Assembly: GCA_023145315.1 (NCBI GenBank)
Contig: JAGLEA010000135.1
Coordinates: 1-5,878, forward strand
Direction of reading: 5' to 3'
Source: Psychrilyobacter sp.
GTDB taxonomy: Bacteria; Fusobacteriota; Fusobacteriia; Fusobacteriales; Fusobacteriaceae
DNA length: 5,878 nucleotides
The notes below the pieces were generated by a model, which worked only from the letters and a program-made list of their open reading frames with translations, made no database searches and was not told the origin of the DNA. Of this stretch, positions 1 through 5,557 are shown in pieces. The position numbers were made by a program, and so were the translations under genes. Every line of letters begins with the position of its first letter. The stretch's first letter is position 1.

Positions 1-200
1 TCGATAACTTTTCCACCTAATCTATACATAGCACTAATAAAAGAAAGTTTAGTTCGTGTAGAAGGTTCGAAAAATACTGCAGATAAAATTTTATTATCTA
101 ATTTTTTAGGTTCAGGATTATTCTCTAGTTCTTTTGCTCTATCTAAGATGGTTAAAATATCTTCCTTAGTTAAATTATTAAGTGATAATACTTCTTTCAT
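1..200 (-). CDS. pyrB: Aspartate carbamoyltransferase catalytic chain, N-terminal part (cut by window edge)
   Basis: PyrB condenses carbamoyl phosphate with L-aspartate to N-carbamoyl-aspartate, the step after CarAB in pyrimidine synthesis, in the cytoplasm. The 66 complete codons visible begin MKEVLSLNNLTKEDI and include FFEPSTRT at residues 43-50. The STRT part is the carbamoyl-phosphate binding loop of the transcarbamoylase family, and the FFEP preceding it favours aspartate over ornithine carbamoyltransferase. The usual Arg after STRT is Lys here (STRTKLSF). The start is the ATG at 198-200, with a good SD (GGAAGGTGAG on the minus strand, 206-215) five bases upstream. It is the third gene of the carA-carB-pyrB operon, 46 bases after the carB stop, so it receives its substrate directly from the neighbouring genes. 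The rest of the catalytic chain and any regulatory chain gene (pyrI) lie outside the window. The family call is secure despite the truncation. Confidence 0.93.
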   Translation of the reverse strand, partial: MKEVLSLNNLTKEDILTILDRAKELENNPEPKKLDNKILSAVFFEPSTRTKLSFISAMYRLGGKVI

Positions 201-220
201 AATTTCTCACCTTCCTTAAA

Positions 221-243
221 GGTTTCCCTAGAAAAGGGAAACC
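221..243 (-). promoter_or_regulatory. Perfect hairpin between carB and pyrB
   Basis: GGTTTCCC (221-228) and GGGAAACC (236-243) form a perfect 8-bp stem with a 7-base loop. It begins three bases after the carB stop codon and ends five bases before the pyrB SD. On the transcript it is followed by only three U residues and then AAGG, so it is a poor intrinsic terminator. It may be a partial terminator, a processing or stability element that protects the carAB message, or a structure affecting pyrB translation. The SD sequence AAGGAAGG could pair alternatively with the UUUCCCUUUU of the stem and loop. The stem is seen directly; the role is inferred. Confidence 0.5.
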
Positions 244-246
244 AAA

Positions 247-3200
247 TTATAATTTACTGATATCAAAGATATCTAAATCTCTAGTATTTACATCTTTTTC
301 CATAATATTTAATACAGCATTTAGTGTATCTAGAGAAGTCAGTACTTCTACACCATATTCTATTGCTGTTCTTCTAATTTTAAATCCATCTCTCTGTGCA
401 TCATTTGCCTTTGTAGGAGTATTGATTAGAAGATCTATTTGTTGAGTTTTTAATTTATCAATTATATTAGGAGAAGCTTCATTAATTTTATTGATTCTTT
501 CACATGTGACACCATTTTTTTCTAAGAAATTAGCAGTCCCGTCTGTAGCTATCATCTTACATCCTTGATTAACTAGTCTTTTAGCAAGGCTTAAAAATTC
601 ATTTTTATCACTACCTTTGATAGTTGCTAAAACTCTTTTATTTTTAATTTCATGGATCCTATATCCTCCTACAAGTCCTTTGTAGATAGCTTCATCCATA
701 TTGTTTCCAATACCTAATACTTCCCCAGTAGATTTCATCTCAGGTCCAAGTGACACTTCTACTCCACCTAGTTTTTCTGTTGAGAATACTGGAACTTTTA
801 CAGCTACAACATTTGGTTTTTTGTATATTCCTATGCCGTATTCTAGGTCTTTTAGTTTTTGTCCCATCATAACTTTTGTAGCTAGTTCGATCATTGGAAC
901 ACCTGCTACTTTTGATATATATGGTACTGTCCTAGATGACCTAGGATTAACTTCTATAATATATAGCTCATTTTCATATGCTATAAATTGGATATTCATC
1001 ATTCCTATGATCTTTAACTCTTTTGCTAATTTTTTTGTGATTTCTAAGATCTCTTCCTCAGTTCCAGGATATAGATTTTGTTGTGGATATACTGTTATTG
1101 AATCACCAGAATGAATTCCTGCTCTCTCTAAATGTTCCATAATTCCAGGAATAAGTACATCTTTACCATCACAAATTGCATCAACTTCTATCTCTACTCC
1201 ATTTAAGTATTTATCTACTAAGACTGGATTTTTTGGATCTCTAATAAATGATGCTTCTAAATAAGCTTTTAAGTTTTCTTCTAAATAACAAATTTCCATT
1301 CCTTGTCCACCTAGCACATATGATGGTCTTACTAATACTGGATAATTTACTTTTTCAGCCTCATCTACACCATCTTGAGTATTCCATACAGCTCTTCCTT
1401 TAGGTCTTTTTATATCTAATTTCTCTAATATAGCTTCAAATCTTTCTCTATCTTCAGCAGCATCTATCATATCAGCAGATGTACCGATTATATTTATACC
1501 TAAATCTGCCAGATCATTTGCCAATTTTATAGCTGTTTGCCCACCAAACTGTAGTATTACTCCCTCAGGGTTTTCTTTTTCTATGATATTCATTACATCT
1601 TCTAATACTAGTGGCTCAAAGTATAATTTATCAGCAGTTGAGAAATCTGTCGATACAGTTTCAGGGTTATTATTTATGATTATTGTCTCTATATCGAGCT
1701 TTTGTAATGCTTTTACAGTGTGGACTGTACAGTAATCAAATTCAATTCCTTGACCTATTCTAATTGGTCCAGATCCAATAACGATGACTTTCCTTCTATC
1801 TGAGATCTCTACTTCATCATATAGGTCATAAGTAGAATAATAGTATGAAGAAGTTGCTTCGAATTCTCCGGCACAAGTATCTACCATCTTGTAGACTGGG
1901 ATTACTCCAAACTCCTTTCTTTTAGCCAAGATATCCTCTTCATTTATTCCCATAAATTCTGCCATAGCTCTATCGGAAAATCCTTTTTTCTTCCAATTAC
2001 GCAAATTTTTAGGAGTTAAATCAGATAATTTAGTTCTTTTTAGAGTTTCCTCTTGCCTTACAATCCATTGAATTTTTTCCATAAAGAAAGGATCCATACC
2101 AGTTAGTTTTTGTAACATTAATTTTGTGTATCCTCGTCTTAACATCTCAGCTAGATCGAAGATTCTCTCATCATCAGGACTAACAACTCTTCTTTTTAGA
2201 TCTTCCATAGATCTAATTTTAGAAGCTTTATGTTCCATACTATATTGTCCAATTTCTAACGATCTAATTCCTTTTAAAAATGCTGATTCAAAATTGTTTC
2301 CAATAGCCATAATTTCCCCAGTAGCCATCATCTTTGTCCCTAATTTTCTATCTGCTTTTTCAAACTTATCAAATGGCCACTTTGGAATTTTTACTACGAT
2401 ATAGTCTAAAGCTGGTTCGAAACAAGCATATGTTTTACCAGTAACATCATTTTTTATCTCATCTAAAGTATACCCTAATGAAAGTTTTGCAGCTACCCTA
2501 GCTATGGGATAACCAGTAGCTTTAGAAGCTAGTGCAGAAGATCTAGAAACTCTCGGATTTATCTCTATAATTGCATATTCAAATGAATCAGGATTTAGTG
2601 CAAATTGTACATTACATCCTCCTACAATTCCAATCTCATCTATTATATTAAGTGCAGAAGTTCTAAGCATTTGATACTCTTTATCTGATAAAGTTTGTGA
2701 TGGTGCTACTACGATACTATCACCTGTATGAATTCCTACAGGATCAATATTTTCCATATTACAAACGGTTATTCTATTCCCGTTTATGTCTCTCATTACC
2801 TCATATTCTACTTCTTTCCATCCTAAGATTGATTTTTCTACTAATACTTGACCCACTCTTGATAAAACAAGTCCTTTTAATAAAATATCTTCTAATTCCT
2901 GAGGATTATAAGCCATTCCACCACCAGTTCCACCTAATGTATAGGCAGGTCTAACGATTAATGGATAGCCTATCTTTGCTGCAAATTCTAGGCCATCTTC
3001 AAGATTTTCAACGATTGCACTCTCTATAGTAGGCTCTCCAATTTTATTCATAGCATCTCTGAATAAATCTCTATCTTCCCCTCTTTTTATTGAGTCAATA
3101 GAAGTTCCTAATACTTTGATATTTCTTTTTTCTAATATTCCACTCTCTTCTAATTCTATTGCCATATTTAGAGCTGTTTGCCCACCCATTCCTACTAATA

Positions 3201-3453
3201 TTGAATCAGGATTTTCTTTTAATATTACTTTTGTAACAAATTCTAAAGTTATAGGCTCTATATATATTCTATCTGCTACAGATTTATCTGTCATAATTGT
3301 TGCTGGATTTGAGTTTATTAATACAACTTCTATTCCCTCTTCTTTTAATGCTTCACAGGCTTGAGTTCCTGAGTAGTCAAATTCAGCAGCTTGCCCTATT
3401 ACTATTGGTCCTGATCCTATTACTAGGGTTTTCTTTATATTTTTATCTAACAT
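247..3453 (-). CDS. carB: Carbamoyl-phosphate synthase large subunit
   Basis: CarB makes carbamoyl phosphate from bicarbonate, two ATP and ammonia that is channelled from CarA; the product feeds pyrimidines and arginine. At 1068 residues it is full length for the family. Two homologous halves are visible. The carboxyphosphate half (about 1-400) has an ATP-grasp glycine loop GGTGGG at 174-179 and metal ligands E297/N299 in EINPR. An oligomerisation region follows (about 400-550). The carbamoyl-phosphate half (about 553-935) has GGQG at 715-718 and E834/N836 in EVNPR. The C-terminal MGS-like allosteric domain (about 936-1068) keeps K950, T970, T973, K989 and N1011, which by motif alignment match the E. 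coli UMP-pocket residues K954, T974, T977, K993 and N1015. The position of E. coli T1017 is Pro1013. Feedback inhibition by UMP is therefore plausible but not certain. The start is the ATG at 3451-3453 with SD GTGAGGT (3461-3467) seven bases away. It lies 65 bases after carA, and that gap shows no convincing terminator, which supports co-transcription. Confidence 0.98.
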   Translation of the reverse strand: MLDKNIKKTLVIGSGPIVIGQAAEFDYSGTQACEALKEEGIEVVLINSNPATIMTDKSVADRIYIEPITLEFVTKVILKENPDSILVGMGGQTALNMAIELEESGILEKRNIKVLGTSIDSIKRGEDRDLFRDAMNKIGEPTIESAIVENLEDGLEFAAKIGYPLIVRPAYTLGGTGGGMAYNPQELEDILLKGLVLSRVGQVLVEKSILGWKEVEYEVMRDINGNRITVCNMENIDPVGIHTGDSIVVAPSQTLSDKEYQMLRTSALNIIDEIGIVGGCNVQFALNPDSFEYAIIEINPRVSRSSALASKATGYPIARVAAKLSLGYTLDEIKNDVTGKTYACFEPALDYIVVKIPKWPFDKFEKADRKLGTKMMATGEIMAIGNNFESAFLKGIRSLEIGQYSMEHKASKIRSMEDLKRRVVSPDDERIFDLAEMLRRGYTKLMLQKLTGMDPFFMEKIQWIVRQEETLKRTKLSDLTPKNLRNWKKKGFSDRAMAEFMGINEEDILAKRKEFGVIPVYKMVDTCAGEFEATSSYYYSTYDLYDEVEISDRRKVIVIGSGPIRIGQGIEFDYCTVHTVKALQKLDIETIIINNNPETVSTDFSTADKLYFEPLVLEDVMNIIEKENPEGVILQFGGQTAIKLANDLADLGINIIGTSADMIDAAEDRERFEAILEKLDIKRPKGRAVWNTQDGVDEAEKVNYPVLVRPSYVLGGQGMEICYLEENLKAYLEASFIRDPKNPVLVDKYLNGVEIEVDAICDGKDVLIPGIMEHLERAGIHSGDSITVYPQQNLYPGTEEEILEITKKLAKELKIIGMMNIQFIAYENELYIIEVNPRSSRTVPYISKVAGVPMIELATKVMMGQKLKDLEYGIGIYKKPNVVAVKVPVFSTEKLGGVEVSLGPEMKSTGEVLGIGNNMDEAIYKGLVGGYRIHEIKNKRVLATIKGSDKNEFLSLAKRLVNQGCKMIATDGTANFLEKNGVTCERINKINEASPNIIDKLKTQQIDLLINTPTKANDAQRDGFKIRRTAIEYGVEVLTSLDTLNAVLNIMEKDVNTRDLDIFDISKL

Positions 3454-3518
3454 AAAATTTACCTCACTTTTAATATAATAATTCTAATAATTATGTAATT
3501 TCCATACTAGTTAATACT

Positions 3519-4580
3519 TTAATCAAGCATCTCTATAAAGTCGTCGAATACATATTGTGAATCTTCAGGTCCAGGTGCAGCTTCAGGGTGATATTGTACA
3601 GATGCTATCTTATTTTTATAGTCTTTCATACCTTCTACTGAGTTATCGTTTAGATTTATTTGGGTAATAGTCACACATTCAGGTATGGTATCAGTTACAT
3701 ATCCATGGTTTTGAGATGTGATAAATATTTTATTTTTTTCTAAATCTTTTACAGGATGATTAGCTCCTCTGTGGCCAAATTTTAACTTAGTTGTCGTTCC
3801 TCCTAATGCCCATGTAAGAAGTTGATGTCCTAGACAAATTCCAATAATAGGAGTCTTTCCTACTAGTTTCTTTATTTCATCTATAACACCAGTTAATTCA
3901 GCTGGATCTCCAGGACCATTTGATAAAAAGACACCATCTAGATCATAAGATAATATATCTTCTGCTGTAGTATCCCAAGGAAATATAGTAAGGTCACAAT
4001 TTCTTTTGTGAAATGATCTAATTATATTTTGTTTAATTCCAAAATCAATCATTCCTATTTTTTTATTTACTTTTTCTGCCCCACAAGGTGCACTATAAGT
4101 TTCTTTTGTACTTACTATGCTAACAGCCTCTTTATTTGAAAAATTATTTAATTTTGTTTTTATCTCTTTTTGTTTTAATTCATCTATAGTTATGATAGCT
4201 TTCATAGAACCGTTATCTCTAATAACTTTTGTAAGGTGCCTTGTATCTATTCCTTTGAATCCCATGATTTTATGTTGTTTTAAATATCCATCTAGTGTCA
4301 TTTCACATCTAAAATTATTAGGAAGTTTTGCAGGCTCTTTTATGACAAAACCTCTCACTTTTGCACTACTACTCTCTAAATCATCTAAATTAAGCCCATA
4401 ATTTCCAATCATTGGGTATGTCATAACGACTATTTGTCCATAGTATGATGGGTCTGTAAGAACTTCTTGATATCCTGTCATAGAAGTATTAAATACTAAT
4501 TCTCCTACTGCTTCTTCTGTATATCCAAAGGCTTTACCTTCAAATACCATCCCATTTTCTAGTATTAATTTTGCTTTCAT
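3519..4580 (-). CDS. carA: Carbamoyl-phosphate synthase small subunit (glutaminase)
   Basis: CarA hydrolyses glutamine and passes ammonia to CarB in the cytoplasmic CarAB complex. The 353-residue protein has the CarA-specific N-terminal domain (about 1-150; it includes NTSMTGYQEVLTDPSY) followed by a class I glutamine amidotransferase domain (about 173-350). The catalytic triad is present: nucleophile Cys249 in GICLGHQ, and His331 and Glu333 in QYHPEAAPGP. SNGPGDP at 220-226 is the conserved loop of the glutaminase domain. It is slightly shorter than the 382-residue E. coli protein, with no sign of truncation. The start is the ATG at 4578-4580, backed by a strong SD (AGGAGGAG, 4583-4590). It is the first long gene of the pyrimidine operon and is preceded by a leader with a promoter, a small ORF and a terminator-like hairpin, so its expression, and that of carB and pyrB, is probably set by attenuation in that leader. 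Confidence 0.98.
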   Translation of the reverse strand: MKAKLILENGMVFEGKAFGYTEEAVGELVFNTSMTGYQEVLTDPSYYGQIVVMTYPMIGNYGLNLDDLESSSAKVRGFVIKEPAKLPNNFRCEMTLDGYLKQHKIMGFKGIDTRHLTKVIRDNGSMKAIITIDELKQKEIKTKLNNFSNKEAVSIVSTKETYSAPCGAEKVNKKIGMIDFGIKQNIIRSFHKRNCDLTIFPWDTTAEDILSYDLDGVFLSNGPGDPAELTGVIDEIKKLVGKTPIIGICLGHQLLTWALGGTTTKLKFGHRGANHPVKDLEKNKIFITSQNHGYVTDTIPECVTITQINLNDNSVEGMKDYKNKIASVQYHPEAAPGPEDSQYVFDDFIEMLD

Positions 4581-4609
4581 AACTCCTCCTAGATGTTTAT
4601 AAATTTGCT

Positions 4610-4652
4610 AAAAAAAAAGAATAAAAACTAAATAAATTAGTAATTATTCTTT
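4610..4652 (-). terminator. Terminator-like hairpin with U-run upstream of carA (putative attenuator)
   Basis: On the minus strand, AAAGAATAA (4652-4644) pairs perfectly with TTATTCTTT (4624-4616). After a 2x2 T-T internal loop, ACTAA (4641-4637) pairs with TTAGT (4631-4627) around a 5-base loop. The 3' arm runs straight into six further T residues (4615-4610), making nine T in a row with the three that end the stem. This has the shape of an intrinsic terminator, but the stem has only two G-C pairs of 14, so it would be weak unless RNA polymerase is slowed. It ends 29 bases before the carA start, where termination would switch off the operon. The leader ORF stop codon (4637-4639) lies inside the hairpin, so a translating ribosome reaching it would prevent the stem from forming. 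Confidence 0.55.
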
Positions 4653-4795
4653 AAAATAAATTTATTATTAAAATTTAAAAATGAAGATAATGTTCCAAAA
4701 ATAACATAGGGAACATCTTCTAAAAATAACGAAGATTTAAAATTAAAAAGTACTATTAAATTAGCTATTGGAATAAATAATTTAATTTTTTTCAA
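4637..4795 (-). CDS. Putative 52-residue leader peptide of the car-pyr operon
   Basis: This small ORF starts with TTG (4793-4795), seven bases after a strong SD, and runs 52 codons to a TAA at 4637-4639. The peptide begins MKKIKLFIPIANLIVLFN and is hydrophobic, with eight Phe and eight Leu, no Cys, Trp, His or Arg, and a possible membrane-spanning stretch at about 4-19. No family is recognised. The codons are dominated by TTT, TTA and ATT, which makes the RNA very U-rich. Its position directly behind a promoter, with its stop inside a terminator-like hairpin upstream of carA, is what one expects of a translated attenuation leader such as enteric pyrL, where the act of translation matters more than the product. 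The alternatives are a real tiny membrane protein or a chance open frame in AT-rich DNA; the strong SD and promoter spacing argue against chance. Confidence 0.6.
   Translation of the reverse strand: MKKIKLFIPIANLIVLFNFKSSLFLEDVPYVIFGTLSSFLNFNNKFILKNNY
4683..4720 (-). promoter_or_regulatory. Hairpin inside the leader ORF (putative pause hairpin)
   Basis: GAAGA (4683-4687) pairs with TCTTC (4716-4720) and TGTTCC (4691-4696) pairs with GGAACA (4710-4715). The result is an 11-bp stem with a 3-base bulge (4688-4690) and a 13-base loop. It is the most GC-rich local structure in an otherwise almost G/C-free leader. On the transcript it is followed by a 30-base tract of only A and U (4682-4653), so RNA polymerase could pause there, more so when UTP is low. 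It is unlikely to be a terminator itself, because the tract after it (AUUUUUAAAUUUU) is broken by A residues and the stem is bulged. The structure is seen; the pausing role is inferred by analogy with pyrBI. Confidence 0.45.
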
Positions 4796-4800
4796 TTTTG

Positions 4801-4808
4801 CACCTCCT
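4801..4808 (-). promoter_or_regulatory. Strong ribosome binding site that sets the TTG start of the leader ORF
   Basis: The minus strand reads AGGAGGTG here, as strong as the carA SD. The AGGAGG core (4803-4808) is seven bases from the TTG at 4793-4795. No ATG lies at a suitable distance, so this site is the main reason to accept a TTG start. It falls only a few bases after the predicted transcription start, which would let a ribosome load almost as soon as the RNA emerges. Confidence 0.7.
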
Positions 4809-4822
4809 AAAATCTTTATATA

Positions 4823-4851
4823 AGGATATCAAAAAATAAAAATTGTGTCAA
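4823..4851 (-). promoter_or_regulatory. Sigma-70/SigA-type promoter of the car-pyr operon
   Basis: On the minus strand a perfect -35 box TTGACA (4851-4846) is followed by a spacer of exactly 17 bases and a -10 box TATCCT (4828-4823, four of six consensus bases). A TG one base upstream of the -10 forms an extended -10 motif, which would compensate for the imperfect hexamer. An A/T-rich stretch lies upstream. The start of transcription is expected near 4817-4813, at AAAGA, giving a 5' end about 20 bases ahead of the leader ORF. The promoter lies between the TPR gene stop and the leader ORF, so it would drive the leader, carA, carB and pyrB. Confidence 0.78.
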
Positions 4852-4889
4852 TAGTTATTTTTTTGTTCTAAAATAGTAGTATAGAAAAT

Positions 4890-5366
4890 TTAAAATTTTT
4901 CTTCTAATTTATCAGAGTAAAATAAAATAGCCTTATCATATTCTAGTATATCTTTATCTTTAGAGGTTGTAGCTATTATTTTAAGCATTATTTCACTAGC
5001 TTGATCAAACTTCTTTAGATTGTACAGAGTCATAGCATAAAAAACTCTAAATTCATTTGTATTAAATTCATCAATACCTCTTAAAAACAAATTTTCAGAT
5101 TTTTTATATTCTCCAAGACATCTGTATGTACTTCCTAACCCTAAGATTGCTCCTTTTAAATCTTCTTTTGCTAGTCCTAATTCAATAGCTTTCTCGTAAT
5201 ATGGAATAGCTTCTTTTTCAAGACCTAGTGTATCGTGTGACCATGCACATTGATAATAAGAATCTGCTGTTCCAAATTGTAATAGATATTCTTTTGAAAC
5301 TTCTAATGCTTCTTCTAATTTTTTTTCTTTTCTAAGTTTATATATCTTTGATAAGAAATCTTTCAT
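4890..5366 (-). CDS. Tetratricopeptide repeat protein
   Basis: This is a cytoplasmic helical-repeat protein of 158 residues with no signal peptide or membrane segment. TPR-like helix pairs are visible at about 3-33, 34-67, 71-104 and 105-135. The second (YYQCAWSHDTLGLEKEAIPYYEKAIELG) and third (GAILGLGSTYRCLGEYKKSENLF) show the typical small residue/aromatic spacing. The phrasing AWSHDTLG...EAIPYYEKAIELGL...GLGSTYRCLGEY resembles the stand-alone TPR_5 family as I recall it, whose molecular role is unknown; such proteins are usually scaffolds. The start is the ATG at 5364-5366 with SD GAGGTG (5371-5376). It begins 25 bases after the zinc-ribbon gene stop and is probably the last gene of that cluster. 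No good terminator follows its stop, so some transcripts may continue into the carA leader. A specific function cannot be assigned. Confidence 0.9.
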   Translation of the reverse strand: MKDFLSKIYKLRKEKKLEEALEVSKEYLLQFGTADSYYQCAWSHDTLGLEKEAIPYYEKAIELGLAKEDLKGAILGLGSTYRCLGEYKKSENLFLRGIDEFNTNEFRVFYAMTLYNLKKFDQASEIMLKIIATTSKDKDILEYDKAILFYSDKLEEKF

Positions 5367-5391
5367 AAAACACCTCGATTTTTTATTATAG

Positions 5392-5538
5392 TTATTTCTC
5401 TAGATTAACATATTTAGCACCAGAGCATACAGGACAAAGATCTATTTCCTCGCCACTTTCTAACTCTAAAACTAATCCACATAATACACACTCATAACTA
5501 CCTTTTTCAACAATATCTCCAAAATTATAATATTTCAT
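5392..5538 (-). CDS. Small zinc-ribbon / rubredoxin-like protein, 48 residues
   Basis: This short ORF runs from an ATG at 5536-5538, with SD GAGGTAG (5541-5547) two bases away, to a TAA at 5392-5394. The protein has two Cys knuckles, CVLCG (Cys17, Cys20) and CPVC (Cys35, Cys38), spaced Cx2C-x14-Cx2C. The pattern GSYECVLCGLVLEL...LCPVC is typical of small zinc ribbons, similar to the ribbon part of the DUF1451/zinc-ribbon-6 type, and also of rubredoxin-like iron-binding knuckles such as those at the end of rubrerythrins. Sequence alone does not decide between Zn and Fe. It sits 19 bases downstream of a methionine sulfoxide reductase gene and 25 bases upstream of the TPR gene, in the same orientation, so co-transcription is likely. 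A redox partner role is possible but unproven. Confidence 0.85.
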   Translation of the reverse strand: MKYYNFGDIVEKGSYECVLCGLVLELESGEEIDLCPVCSGAKYVNLEK

Positions 5539-5557
5539 ATCTACCTCACAAATTATC

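Noticed and set aside
701..3364. Several open frames of 80-140 codons on the plus strand opposite carB
   Set aside because: They are antisense shadows of a full-length, highly conserved CarB; their products match no family I recognise.
3454..3518. Repeated TAATAATT-like units and an ACTAGT palindrome in the carA-carB gap
   Set aside because: They are short, A/T-only or six-base elements with no stable stem or U-tail; they look like background in AT-rich DNA and do not suggest a terminator or promoter.
4117..4401. A 94-codon plus-strand open frame opposite carA
   Set aside because: It is antisense to the conserved CarA reading frame and resembles no known protein.
4637..4795. Arginine-codon attenuation by the leader peptide
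   Set aside because: The 52-codon ORF contains no Arg codon, so ribosome stalling on arginine starvation cannot be the signal.
4581..4816. PyrR-binding attenuator or uracil-type riboswitch in the carA leader
   Set aside because: I see no GAGGCU-like PyrR loop motif and no GC-rich conserved aptamer core; the leader is almost entirely A/U with two simple hairpins and a translated ORF.
4885..4899. Inverted repeat AAAATTT/AAATTTT at the TPR gene stop as a terminator
   Set aside because: It is purely A/T with almost no loop, overlaps the coding end and would not form a stable stem; A/T palindromes of this size are expected by chance here.
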